Positions 35,108-43,500 of a stretch of 64,000 bases of DNA are shown piece by piece. The stretch lies in assembly GCF_021390435.2 (NCBI RefSeq), contig NZ_JAJVCN010000004.1, positions 1,840,501 through 1,904,500 on the forward strand. Reading direction: 5' to 3'. Both the position numbers and the translations under genes were made by a program. The first letter of the stretch is position 1; each line of letters starts with the position of its first letter. This stretch comes from Kibdelosporangium philippinense (lineage in GTDB: Bacteria > Actinomycetota > Actinomycetes > Mycobacteriales > Pseudonocardiaceae). The notes below the pieces were generated by a model. The model saw only the letters and a list, made by a program, of their open reading frames with translations, had not been told where the DNA came from and did not search any database.

Positions 35108-35405
35108 GGGACCCACCGTCCCGGATCGCGGCCTCCACGCGGTCGAACACCGGGTCGCCGAGGAAGCTCTGGAACCCGAGAACGACCGTCTCGCCGGTGG
35201 TCTTACGTGCCCTGGCCAGCAGCGTTGTCTGGCACAGCACGACATCCGCGTCCTGCGGGATGTCGTTGACCGGCGTGTGGGTGACCGAGACCTTGTACGG
35301 CTTGAGCCGCTTGGCCAGCTGGGACGCGACCATCACGCTGCTGCCCATCCCGGCGTCGCAGGCGATGACGACCTTCTTGATCGCGGACCCTTCGATGCTG
35401 CTCAT
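35097..35405 (-). CDS. PTS mannitol-type IIB component
   Basis: A 102-residue IIB domain. The phosphocysteine loop is IACDAGMGSSVMVASQL, as in mannitol IIB. It is a separate protein here, while in many bacteria IIC and IIB are fused. Located 14 bases downstream of the IIC gene and overlapping IIA. Confidence 0.9.
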   Translation of the reverse strand: MSSIEGSAIKKVVIACDAGMGSSVMVASQLAKRLKPYKVSVTHTPVNDIPQDADVVLCQTTLLARARKTTGETVVLGFQSFLGDPVFDRVEAAIRDGGSLAD

Positions 35406-35419
35406 GTCAGGCTTTCCTT

Positions 35420-36520
35420 TCAGGACTTGACAGTCCCGCCGTTGGCGACTACCTGCTCACGTTCGGCCTTCCGCGCGTCCCTGCCGAACTTCAGCAAGAT
35501 CGACGCGATGATGAACGACACCGCCGCGGAGATCACCACACCGGCGATGACCCCGAAGTAGCCACCCTTCGGCGTGACGGCGAGGACCGCGAAGATGCTG
35601 CCGGGAGACGGGGTCGCCGTCAGACCAGCACCCGTGATGCTGAAGACGAACACGCCTGCCGCGCCACCCGCGATAGCGGCGAGAATCAGCCGAGGCGCCG
35701 CGAGGATGTACGGGAAGTAGATCTCGTGGATCCCGCCGAGGAACTGGATCACGATCGCGCCTGGCGCGGTCGAGCGCATCGCCCGGACGCCGAACAGCAT
35801 GATCGCGACCAGAATGCCGAGGCCAGGGCCCGGGTTGGGCTCGATGAGGAACTCGATCGCCTTACCGGTCTCGGCCGAGTGGGTGACACCGAGCGGCGAC
35901 AACACGCCGTGGTTGATCGCGTTGTTGAGGAACAGCACCTTCGCCGGTTCCACGATGATCGACACCAGCGGCAGCAGATGCGCCTCGACCAGGAACTGGA
36001 CGCCGTTGCCCAAGCCCTTGGTGATGCCCTCGACGACCGGGCCGATCGCGATCGAGCCGACGACAGCCATCGTGCCGCCGATGATGCCCGCGCTGAAGTT
36101 GTCCACGAGCATCTTGAAGCCCGCGCCGACCTTCTCGCCGACCGAGTTGTCCCACAGCTTCAGCAGGAACGCGGTGAGCGGGCCGATCAGCATGGCGCCG
36201 AGGAACATCGGGATGTCCGCGCCGACCGCGATACCGACGGTGGCCACGGCGCCGACCACGGCACCGCGCTGACCGTGCACGAGACGGCCGCCGGTGTAGC
36301 CGATCAGGATCGGCAGCAGCAGCATGATCATCGGCTCGACCAGCTGGTTGAGCTGTGCGTTCGGTGTCCAGCCGGTGGGGATGAACAGTGCGGTGATCAA
36401 GCCCCACGCGATGAAGGCGCCGATGTTGGGCATGACCATGCCGGCGAGATACCCGCCGAAGCGTTGCACCGAGGCGCGGAGCTGATGCGCCTTGCTTGGC
36501 GCGTCTTCTGTCTTTGTCAT
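35420..36520 (-). CDS. PTS mannitol-type IIC permease
   Basis: Membrane channel of the PTS, 366 aa from ATG 36520 (MTKTEDAPSK). MtlA-like segments include RFGGYLAGMVMPNIGAFIAW, LLPILIGYTGGRLVHGQRG, NNAINHGVLSPLGVTHSAE and GGIHEIYFPYILAAPRLIL. About eight membrane helices are present and the C-terminus ends without a IIB fusion. It lies 23 bases after the PfkB gene. The mannitol subfamily is clear, but the true substrate may be another hexitol given the unusual partner enzymes. Confidence 0.9.
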   Translation of the reverse strand: MTKTEDAPSKAHQLRASVQRFGGYLAGMVMPNIGAFIAWGLITALFIPTGWTPNAQLNQLVEPMIMLLLPILIGYTGGRLVHGQRGAVVGAVATVGIAVGADIPMFLGAMLIGPLTAFLLKLWDNSVGEKVGAGFKMLVDNFSAGIIGGTMAVVGSIAIGPVVEGITKGLGNGVQFLVEAHLLPLVSIIVEPAKVLFLNNAINHGVLSPLGVTHSAETGKAIEFLIEPNPGPGLGILVAIMLFGVRAMRSTAPGAIVIQFLGGIHEIYFPYILAAPRLILAAIAGGAAGVFVFSITGAGLTATPSPGSIFAVLAVTPKGGYFGVIAGVVISAAVSFIIASILLKFGRDARKAEREQVVANGGTVKS

Positions 36521-36543
36521 CGTCGACACTTCCCGTACTGGTT

Positions 36544-37488
36544 TCAGTTGTCCCCGCGTAGTTCCCGGCCTGCCTTGATCCGTGGATGCACCTCGACGAG
36601 GTGCGGCCGGAGGTCGTCCGGCCTCGGCATCGTGCTGCCCGGCAACGAAACCGCCGCCGCGCCCCATGCCACTGCGGACACCAGTGCCTGGCGTCCTTTT
36701 CCTCCTGCGGCGAGGAAACCGGCGAGCATCGCGTCACCGGCCCCCACCGAGCTTCGTGCGGTCACGACCGGTGCTTCGGCGTGCCATGTTTCCGTAGCGT
36801 CCACGAGCACCGCGCCGTCTTGGCCAAGACTGGCCAGAACTGCTTTCGCGCCAAGGGAACACAGTTCCCGTGCGGCCTCGATGACCTCGCCGATCGTGGC
36901 CAGTGGACGGTCGACGGCTTCTTCGAGCTCGTGGTGGTTCGGTTTGATCAACGTCGGGCCTGCGGCCAGGGCCGCGCGCAAGGCCGGTCCGCTCGTGTCG
37001 ACGACGACCTGGGTGTCTTCGTCAGTGAGGCGGGTGATCAATCCTGCGTAGAAGTCGTCACGAACTCCTGGTGGGAGGCTGCCCGCAAGCACGACGTACG
37101 ACGCGTTGTGGGACGCGTTGATGATCGCGTCCGCCAGCGCCGTGGTTTCCGGTTCGGTCAGCCGCGCGCCTGGTTCGTTCAGTTTGGTGACCGTCGCGTC
37201 CGGCTCGATCACGCTGACGTTCATCCGGACTGTGCCCAGCGTTGGCACCCGTACGACGTCGATGCTGTAGTCGGACAGCAGGCTGATCAGCTGTTCACCT
37301 TCGGCGCCACCGGCCGGGACGACCGCGCGGGCCTTGACCCCGTTGCACACCAACGCCCTGGCGACGTTGATCCCCTTGCCGCCCGGCTGGACGTGCACGG
37401 CGGTGGCCCGGTGCAGGCTGCCTCGCACGAGCGCGGCCACCTCGACCGTACGGTCGATGCTCGGGTTTGCCGTCACCGTGACGATCAC
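36544..37488 (-). CDS. PfkB-family sugar-phosphate kinase (1-phosphofructokinase-like)
   Basis: A ribokinase-fold kinase of 314 aa. It has the VTANPSIDRTVEV N-terminus and PGGKGINVARAL of 1-phosphofructokinase/tagatose-6-phosphate kinase, LAGSLPPGV, and the anion hole with catalytic Asp SSVGAGDAMLAGFL. GTG 37488 is chosen because GGAGGTGGAAG lies just before it and other family members begin at this point. First gene of the PTS operon. It would convert the ketose phosphate made by the dehydrogenase to a bisphosphate for aldolase. Confidence 0.85.
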   Translation of the reverse strand: MIVTVTANPSIDRTVEVAALVRGSLHRATAVHVQPGGKGINVARALVCNGVKARAVVPAGGAEGEQLISLLSDYSIDVVRVPTLGTVRMNVSVIEPDATVTKLNEPGARLTEPETTALADAIINASHNASYVVLAGSLPPGVRDDFYAGLITRLTDEDTQVVVDTSGPALRAALAAGPTLIKPNHHELEEAVDRPLATIGEVIEAARELCSLGAKAVLASLGQDGAVLVDATETWHAEAPVVTARSSVGAGDAMLAGFLAAGGKGRQALVSAVAWGAAAVSLPGSTMPRPDDLRPHLVEVHPRIKAGRELRGDN

Positions 37489-37555
37489 GCTCGCTTCCAC
37501 CTCCATGTGGTTCAACGCACATCCAACGTGGATTTAAGTGATTGTGCATGGATTC

Positions 37556-37607
37556 ATGTTGGTTTGCAATACCTGGGCGTTGCTGGCACGCACGAATCAA
37601 CATAAAG
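37556..37607. promoter_or_regulatory. candidate DeoR operator between PTS operon and its regulator
   Basis: ATGTTGGTTTGC (37556-37567) and GAATCAACATAAAG (37594-37607) are inverted versions of one AAnCAACAT half-site in the 126-bp divergent region. A third copy (CTAAACCAACACGA) precedes the HPr gene. Proposed site of the DeoR protein encoded alongside. Confidence 0.5.
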
Positions 37608-37614
37608 TCACACC

Positions 37615-38376
37615 ATGTACGCGGAGGAACGGCAGCAAGTGACCCTCGACAGGGCCAGGGCGAAGGGGCGTGTCGACGTCGCCGCGCTGGCCGAGGAGTT
37701 CGACGTCACCACCGAGACGATCCGGCGTGACCTCACTGTCCTTGAACGCCACGGTGTGCTCCGCCGCGTGCACGGCGGTGCGATCCCGGTGGAACGGCTC
37801 GGCTTCGAGCCCGCCTTGTCGGTGCGTGAGACCGTGATGACCGAGGAGAAGAACCGGATCGCCAAGGCCGCTCTCGCCGAGTTGCCGGAGTCCGGCACGA
37901 TCCTGTTGGATGCGGGCACGACCACCGCGCGGATGGCCGACGCGTTGCCAGTGGATCGTGAGCTGACCGTGGTCACGCACTCGGTGAACATCGCGCTGTC
38001 GTTGATCACGCGTCCCAACGTGACAGTGATGCTGGTCGGCGGCCGGTTGCGTAGCCGGACGCTGGCTTCTGTGGATGCTTGGGCCTTGCAGGCGCTGCGG
38101 GACACGTTCGTTGAGGTCGTTTTCATTGCCACGAACGGGGTTTCCGTCGACCGCGGGCTGACCACGCCCGATCCGGCCGAGGCGATGGTCAAGAAGGCCG
38201 CGATCGCCAGCGGCCGCCGGTGCGTCCTGCTCGCCGATCACACGAAGGTTGGCAACGACCACTTCTCCCGGTTCGCCGATCTGGGGGACATCGACACCTT
38301 TATTACTGACACCGGCATCGACGACTCGGTCGCCGACGAGATCTCGGCCGCTGGGCCACGGGTACTCCAAGCGTGA
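37615..38376 (+). CDS. DeoR/GlpR-family transcriptional regulator of the PTS operon
   Basis: A DeoR-type repressor of 253 aa. The N-terminal winged helix (MYAEERQQVTLDRARAKGRV, DVTTETIRRDLTVLERHGVL, RRVHGGAIP) is followed by the sugar-phosphate sensor fold (ILLDAGTTTARMADAL, VTHSVNIALSL, VMLVGGRLRSRTLASVDAWA). It is divergent from the PfkB-IIC-IIB-IIA-dehydrogenase operon and 90 bases upstream of HPr. Probably released from DNA by a phosphorylated ketose. Confidence 0.9.
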   Translation: MYAEERQQVTLDRARAKGRVDVAALAEEFDVTTETIRRDLTVLERHGVLRRVHGGAIPVERLGFEPALSVRETVMTEEKNRIAKAALAELPESGTILLDAGTTTARMADALPVDRELTVVTHSVNIALSLITRPNVTVMLVGGRLRSRTLASVDAWALQALRDTFVEVVFIATNGVSVDRGLTTPDPAEAMVKKAAIASGRRCVLLADHTKVGNDHFSRFADLGDIDTFITDTGIDDSVADEISAAGPRVLQA

Positions 38377-38390
38377 CCACTTAAAACAAA

Positions 38391-38407
38391 CTAAACCAAC
38401 ACGAAAC
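38391..38407 (+). promoter_or_regulatory. candidate DeoR site upstream of HPr
   Basis: CTAAACCAACACGAAAC shares AAACCAACA with the reverse complement of the site at 37556-37567. It sits 60-76 bases before the HPr start, suggesting common control of HPr and the PTS operon. Confidence 0.4.
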
Positions 38408-38466
38408 CCTTGCTTAACCACATCGGGCGTGGTTACCGTGGGCTTCTTCTGCGATGGAGGAGAACC

Positions 38467-38745
38467 ATGGCGACCAAGCGAGTGAAGATCGCGTCCACCG
38501 TGGGCCTGCACGCCCGGCCCGCCGGCCTGTTCGCCCAGGCCGCCGCCCGTCAGCCGGTGCCGGTGCTGATCGGTCGGCCCGGCCAGAAAGGTGTTGCGGC
38601 GTCGAGCATTCTGGCCGTGATGGCGCTGGGCGTGAAGTTCGAGGAAGAGGTCGAACTGTCCGCTGAGGGCGACGGCGCCGAGGCGGCGTTGGAGGAGCTG
38701 GCCTCGCTGCTGGCGCAGGACCTGGACGCGACACCAGCTACCTGA
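38467..38745 (+). CDS. ptsH: HPr phosphocarrier protein
   Basis: HPr of 92 aa. It carries phosphate on the His in ASTVGLHARPAGLFAQAA and shows the SSILAVMALGVKFEEEV helix. Actinobacterial HPr lacks the strict HPr-kinase serine context of Firmicutes; here the segment is GVAASSILAV. ATG 38467 follows a strong GGAGGAG. It is linked to the PTS operon and DeoR gene; no enzyme I gene lies in the window. Confidence 0.9.
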   Translation: MATKRVKIASTVGLHARPAGLFAQAAARQPVPVLIGRPGQKGVAASSILAVMALGVKFEEEVELSAEGDGAEAALEELASLLAQDLDATPAT

Positions 38746-38769
38746 TTTTGCCTCGCCCCTGTGGACAAA

Positions 38770-38812
38770 CTGACACTGCAATATTGACAGTGTCAGAACC
38801 GAGTGACAGTAT
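38770..38812 (+). promoter_or_regulatory. leaderless MerR promoter with dyad operator
   Basis: TTGACA (38784-38789) and CAGTAT (38807-38812) form a -35/-10 pair with 17-bp spacing. The expected transcription start falls at the GTG start codon (38819), so the message should be leaderless. CTGACACTG (38770-38778) and CAGTGTCAG (38788-38796) form a perfect 9-bp dyad overlapping the -35 box, a likely operator. Confidence 0.7.
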
Positions 38813-38818
38813 TGCAGT

Positions 38819-39445
38819 GTGAGCGAGCTGTGGACGATCGAACAGCTCCCGGACCAAGTAGCCGAACTGCTGGCTGATGATTACAACGGCCAGAGCAGCG
38901 GACGGGTCCGGGAGTTGCCCGACCGTCGAACGATCCGGTGGTACACCACGATCGGCCTGGTAGACAGGCCGGCGGCGACGCGTGGGCGAACGGTGCTGTA
39001 CGGGCGCCGCCAGCTTTTACAGATCGTCGCGGTCAAGAAACTGCAGGCCACGGGCAACACCCTGGCGAAAATCCAGGAGTTGCTGCTCGGCGTGACCGAC
39101 GAACGGCTGTCCGAACTGGCCGGGGTCGCGCACGTGGACATGGTGCAGCCGCAGGCCGAGATCGAGACAACCCCACAGTTCTGGAAAGGGCATGCACACG
39201 GCCGTCTGGTGTCTCCGCACGACGACGCGCCCGATGCTGCCGGGAACACTGCAAGAAGTGGCGACACTGTAACGAAGACGGTCCACGGAGTCCGCCTTGC
39301 TGACAGTGTCACGGTCTTACTGGATGCTGCGGATCGTGCGCCCGACGCGGACGACCTCGCGGCCATCGAGGCGGCCGCCGCACCGTTGCTCGAAGTGCTC
39401 GGCCGCCTAGGCCTGGCGCCGACCACTGGAGGGGAAAACGCATGA
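38819..39445 (+). CDS. MerR-family transcriptional regulator
   Basis: A 208-residue MerR-type protein. The winged helix is RRTIRWYTTIGLVDRPAATRGRTVLYGRRQLLQIVAVKKLQ, preceded by an unusual ~30-residue N-terminal extension (LWTIEQLPDQVAELLADDYN). The C-terminal effector part is divergent and lacks metal-binding cysteines. It overlaps the VIT/vWA gene by four bases. Probably controls this two-gene operon through the dyad at 38770-38796. Confidence 0.85.
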   Translation: MSELWTIEQLPDQVAELLADDYNGQSSGRVRELPDRRTIRWYTTIGLVDRPAATRGRTVLYGRRQLLQIVAVKKLQATGNTLAKIQELLLGVTDERLSELAGVAHVDMVQPQAEIETTPQFWKGHAHGRLVSPHDDAPDAAGNTARSGDTVTKTVHGVRLADSVTVLLDAADRAPDADDLAAIEAAAAPLLEVLGRLGLAPTTGGENA

Positions 39446-41988
39446 GCACGCAGGTCGACCTGATCGCGAGCGACGCACCTGGACGCCCAACGGAGGACGA
39501 CGGCGTCGGCTGTCTGCACACATCGCGCGGCAACCTGCCGCTCGAATTGATCGACGTCCACGCGGCGATCACCGGCCTGGCAACAAGTATCGAAGTCACA
39601 CAAGGCTTCCATAATCCGTACGACGAACCGCTCGAAGCGACATACATATTCCCGTTACCGCCACGTGCCGCGGTCACCGCATTGCGGATGGAAGCCGACG
39701 GCCGCGTGATCGAGGGCGTGCTCAAGGAGCGCGGTGCCGCGCGGGAGAGCTATGACCAGGCGATCGCCGCAGGCCAACGCGCATCCATCGCCGAGGAGGA
39801 ACGACCAGGCGTCTTCACCATGCGCGTCGGCAACATCATGCCCGGCGAGCGCGTGAGCGTAGACCTGACGCTGGCGTCCCAGCTGTCCTATGAGGACAAC
39901 GAGGCGACGTTCCGGTTTCCACTCGTCGTCGCGCCGCGCTACATCCCTGGCGCGCCGTTGGCTGGCGATCAGGTCGGCGACGGCGTGGCTCGTGACACGG
40001 ACGCTGTCCCAGACGCGTCCCGGATCAGCCCGCCCGTGCTCCTGCCAGGGTTCCCAAATCCAGTCCAGCTGTCGGTAGTAGTCGACATCGACCCAGGATC
40101 CCTGCCACTGCAAGGTATCTCATCGAGCCTGCACGCACTGGCCACATCGGACGCGCCGAGCGGAACACAAGTCCGGCTCGACCCGGGGGAGCGCGCCGAC
40201 CGTGACTTCATCCTGCGCCTGAACTACGGCACCGACGCGATCAGCACATCGCTTGCCGTAGTGCCAGACGATTCCGGCGGCACCTTCGCCCTCACGGTGC
40301 TGCCACCAACGGCCAAGGCCGCCGCGCGCCCACGTGACGTGGTGTTGGTGCTGGACCGCTCGGGTTCCATGGGCGGCTGGAAGATGGTCGCCGCCCGGCG
40401 TGCCGCTGCACGCATCGTGGACACGCTCAGCTCAGCCGACCGGTTCGCTGTACTCGCGTTCGACCACGAGGTGATTACGCCACCGACACTCTCGTCCTCG
40501 TTCGTGGAAGCCAATGACCGCAACCGCTTCCGTGCCGTCGAGTTCCTGTCCACCCTGGACGCCCGCGGCGGTACAGAGTTGCTGTACCCGCTGCGCACCG
40601 CGGCGTCCCTGTTGAGCGAATCACCAAACCGCGACCGAGTCCTGGTACTGGTGACCGACGGCCAAATCGGCAACGAAGACCAGCTACTCCGTGACCTGTC
40701 GCAATCCCTGGCAGGTGTCCGGGTGCACACAGTAGGCATCGACCGTGCGGTCAATGAGGCGTTCCTGCAGCGCTTGGCCGGATCCTCTGGCCGATACGAA
40801 CTGGTCGAATCCGAAGACCGGCTGGACGACGCGATGCAGAACATCCACCGCCGCATCGGCGCGCCCGTAGCAGTCGGCCTGACCCTCAATTCGACGGACC
40901 TGGGCCTGGAACAAGACTCCATCGCCCCGCACCCGATCCCAGACCTGTTCGAAGGCGCGCCAATCGTGATCACCGGCCGCTTCACCGGTGCTGCCACCGG
41001 ATCGGTCACGGTGATCAGTGCCGAGGGCTGGCGTGCCGACGTCGCCGCGACCCCTAGCGAGAACCCAAGCCTGGGTGCGTTGTGGGCCAGGACCCGAATC
41101 CGTGACTTGGAGGACCAGTACGTCGTTGGTTTCGGTGACCAAACATCGCTCGAAAACCAGATCGTCGTCGCATCACTGGCGTTCGGGGTGCTCTCCCGTT
41201 TCACGGCATTCGTGGCAGTCGACCAACGAGTTGTCAACGAAGGCGGTAAGACCCACAAGGTGACCCAACCCGTAGATCTGCCAAGCGGCTGGGAAATGAC
41301 AGCACCGGCCGTACCAGCAGCCATGCCCGCATCTCGCGCCTACGGAACCGCCACATTCGCAGCCAGCCCAGCAATGCAAAGCTATGCAGGCGGCCCAGGT
41401 GCAGCCGTGAAGCTCGGCGGCCAAGCCTCTGCCCAAACCAGCAGCCTCACCTTCGGCGAGGGAGCACCGCCCCCACCAAGCCAACCGGGCAGTTTCCCCA
41501 CCGCCCCACCGGCCCCGAAGAAACTGAGCCGACGCCGCGGCGGCGCCCAATCATTCGAAGACCCAGAGCCATTCGACAACAACCCAACCCCAGTCGACAA
41601 CTCAACCCCGTCCGACAACCCAACCCCGGCCGACTCGACACCAATCCACAACCCGGCACCATTCGAAAACCCAGTGCCCCCAACGCCAGCAACCCTGGCC
41701 GACTTCGTCGCCGAACACCTGAAGTCCCTCCGAGCAGCCGAAAAGGAGCCTGCGGCAACAAAGGCAGCCATCCTCGCTGCCCTCGCCACAGCCATCCGCA
41801 TCCGCGTACCCGCCTGGCAAGCAGCAAACGAACCAGCCGACGCCATCGCCACCCTCGCTGCCCTGGCGACCACTCTCGAAACGCCAGTGCCAACCGACGA
41901 CGCAGCCATCGATGACCGCTGGACCAATACCGTCACCACCCTCGAATCCCTAGGCGGTGAAAAGCGAAAGGCCTTCTGGAAGCGATGA
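39442..41988 (+). CDS. VIT + vWA domain protein (inter-alpha-trypsin-inhibitor-like)
   Basis: An 848-residue protein. The VIT domain occupies ~25-150 (HAAITGLATSIEVTQGFHNPYDEPLEATYIFPLPPRAAV in part). The vWA domain follows at ~300-470 with an intact MIDAS: VLDRSGSMGG, GGTELL and VTDGQ. A Pro/Asn-rich linker with PTPxDN repeats (~690-760) precedes a helical C-terminal domain. No signal peptide or membrane helix is present, so it is probably cytoplasmic. Such proteins mediate metal-dependent protein contacts; the partner is unknown. It is translationally coupled to the MerR gene. Confidence 0.85.
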   Translation: MSTQVDLIASDAPGRPTEDDGVGCLHTSRGNLPLELIDVHAAITGLATSIEVTQGFHNPYDEPLEATYIFPLPPRAAVTALRMEADGRVIEGVLKERGAARESYDQAIAAGQRASIAEEERPGVFTMRVGNIMPGERVSVDLTLASQLSYEDNEATFRFPLVVAPRYIPGAPLAGDQVGDGVARDTDAVPDASRISPPVLLPGFPNPVQLSVVVDIDPGSLPLQGISSSLHALATSDAPSGTQVRLDPGERADRDFILRLNYGTDAISTSLAVVPDDSGGTFALTVLPPTAKAAARPRDVVLVLDRSGSMGGWKMVAARRAAARIVDTLSSADRFAVLAFDHEVITPPTLSSSFVEANDRNRFRAVEFLSTLDARGGTELLYPLRTAASLLSESPNRDRVLVLVTDGQIGNEDQLLRDLSQSLAGVRVHTVGIDRAVNEAFLQRLAGSSGRYELVESEDRLDDAMQNIHRRIGAPVAVGLTLNSTDLGLEQDSIAPHPIPDLFEGAPIVITGRFTGAATGSVTVISAEGWRADVAATPSENPSLGALWARTRIRDLEDQYVVGFGDQTSLENQIVVASLAFGVLSRFTAFVAVDQRVVNEGGKTHKVTQPVDLPSGWEMTAPAVPAAMPASRAYGTATFAASPAMQSYAGGPGAAVKLGGQASAQTSSLTFGEGAPPPPSQPGSFPTAPPAPKKLSRRRGGAQSFEDPEPFDNNPTPVDNSTPSDNPTPADSTPIHNPAPFENPVPPTPATLADFVAEHLKSLRAAEKEPAATKAAILAALATAIRIRVPAWQAANEPADAIATLAALATTLETPVPTDDAAIDDRWTNTVTTLESLGGEKRKAFWKR

Positions 41989-42014
41989 CTACCCAAGGCT
42001 CGGCGTAGCGAGCC

Positions 42015-42055
42015 TCCGGGCCGGCTCTCGAAGCTAGGAAAACGACCGGCCCGGA
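42015..42055. terminator. bidirectional hairpin between convergent genes
   Basis: TCCGGGCCGG (42015-42024) and CCGGCCCGGA (42046-42055) are perfect 10-bp arms around a 21-nt loop. The hairpin lies between the VIT/vWA stop at 41988 and the convergent gene ending at 42083. There is no T-run, as is usual in high-GC actinobacteria. Confidence 0.65.
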
Positions 42056-42082
42056 AGCTGCTCGCACAGGTACTGTGCCGGC

Positions 42083-42955
42083 TCAGTCCCTGATCTTCAT
42101 CACGTCCTTGGCGATGGCCAGTGTGTCGGCCTCGACCCGATCCACGGCGACCGGCGAGACACCGAAGAAACCGTTCGTGAAGCCGTAATAACCCACCTTG
42201 TACATCGTGTCGCCGCGCTGGATGTACAGGTCGATGTACGTTTTGTTGACGTACTCGCGTAGCGTGTAATACGACTTGTCGCCGATCGGCGGGCCAGGCT
42301 TCACCTGGCTCAACGTGTTCTCCCGCACGCGAGCCTCAAGCCATTGGTGGTTCGCGCTCATGTCCGTGTCGAGCTTGGTGACGGGCACGGACACGTTGCT
42401 CTCGGTCAGCCCGTCCGAGCCTTTGCGGGTGGTGTAGCCGCAGGCATAGGTGATGCCGTCGTAGAAGTCATTGGACGTGTTCACCGACACCTTGGCCGCG
42501 TCGAGAACCGGCTGGCTCACCGCGCACTCCGGCTGTGCCGTCTTGCCGTTCGCCTCAACACCCGCGTCCGTGGTCACCACGATGATCCGCCACCCGACGA
42601 GCCCGACAACCGCCAACACGACCAACGCGAGCGCGGTAATGCCGATGATCTTCGGCGCCTTGCTCTTCGGCTTCGGCGGACGCGGTGGATAGCCGGGCCC
42701 CGGCGGATATCCAGGACCAGGGTGATATCCGGGCCCTGGCGGTGGATACCCAGGCCCTGGTTGATATCCCGGTCCCGGCGGTGGTGCGTAACCAGATCCT
42801 GTGGGTTGTCCCGGTCCCGGCGGTGCATAACCAGGCCCAGTCGGTTGTCCCGGCCCTGGCGGTGGATAGCCGGGCGGTGGTGGATAGCCGCCCTGCTGCC
42901 CGCCCTGGTGTTGTGGTGGATGTGGCTGCTGTGGCCAGCCTGGTGGTGTCGACAC
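42083..42955 (-). CDS. proline/glycine-rich single-pass membrane protein
   Basis: A 290-residue protein. The first ~105 residues are a low-complexity Pro-Gly-Tyr-Gln tract built of PGPGYPP-like repeats, likely cytoplasmic. A basic RPPKPKSKAPK stop leads to one membrane helix (IIGITALALVVLAVVGLVGW) and a ~165-residue outer domain with two cysteines (QPECAVSQ; ITYACGYTT). This is the common actinobacterial design of a DUF3558-like or sensor-type exported domain, but I cannot assign a family. No partner gene is obvious. Confidence 0.7.
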   Translation of the reverse strand: MSTPPGWPQQPHPPQHQGGQQGGYPPPPGYPPPGPGQPTGPGYAPPGPGQPTGSGYAPPPGPGYQPGPGYPPPGPGYHPGPGYPPGPGYPPRPPKPKSKAPKIIGITALALVVLAVVGLVGWRIIVVTTDAGVEANGKTAQPECAVSQPVLDAAKVSVNTSNDFYDGITYACGYTTRKGSDGLTESNVSVPVTKLDTDMSANHQWLEARVRENTLSQVKPGPPIGDKSYYTLREYVNKTYIDLYIQRGDTMYKVGYYGFTNGFFGVSPVAVDRVEADTLAIAKDVMKIRD

Positions 42956-43084
42956 GTCCCCCGCCTCCCCGTTACCGAGGTGGATAGTACGCAGGCAGGC
43001 GGCGATATCGGGCGGGAACCAGCGGATGGCCTGAGCAGGCTGCCTCTGGCTCAGTTAATCGCCTACCTGCCATCGAACGCTGAC

Positions 43085-43393
43085 TCAACTGTCCGCGCTG
43101 AGGACCTCAAGCGGCAGCCCCTGACCAAGTCCCCAGGCTTCCACGAACCGCCCGTCCGCCACCCGGAAAATCTCAATCAGCATCGGCTGAACCCCATCAT
43201 CCGGAACCGGAATCCCCGCAACAGCAGACCGAACCGCGACCCTGTCCGCATCCACCAGGATGTCCTCGGCGACCAGACGGTAGTCGGGGAAATGGGAGAT
43301 GAGAGTGCGCCAGGCATGCTTGCCTGCCTCAAACCCCGTAGTCCCAAGAGGATGACTGAAGAAATCGGGTGCGAACAGCTCATTCTCGATGGG
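43085..43393 (-). pseudogene. 5'-truncated ester cyclase/SnoaL-like remnant
   Basis: Reading leftward from 43393 gives 102 codons up to TGA at 43085, with clear SnoaL/ester-cyclase character. It opens ENELFAPDFFSHPLGTTGFE, has HFPDYRLVAEDILVDADRVAV in the middle and ends VADGRFVEAWGLGQ. An in-frame TAA (43394-43396) and the lack of any start codon remove the N-terminal ~30 residues of a normal member. A neighbouring frame continues for only a few codons (AVAVTHRE). This is a decayed gene, not just a missed start. Confidence 0.7.
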
Positions 43394-43469
43394 TTACGGC
43401 CACAGCGTCGTTGAACCCGATGCAGGTTTGTGGTTACAGTCCCACCACCACGAGAAACGAACTATTTCC

Positions 43470-43480
43470 GAACCTGGTTC
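43470..43480. promoter_or_regulatory. short palindrome upstream of sugar-transport regulator
   Basis: GAACCTGGTTC is an odd-centred perfect palindrome about 20 bases before the regulator start, followed by AT-rich CTAATTAA. Candidate autoregulatory site; evidence is symmetry and position only. Confidence 0.35.
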
Positions 43481-43500
43481 CTAATTAACCGGTGGTGCGG

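Noticed and set aside
35726..37051. 441-codon + strand frame opposite PTS IIC and PfkB
   Set aside because: Asp/Arg/His-rich shadow of two genes with complete active-site motifs.
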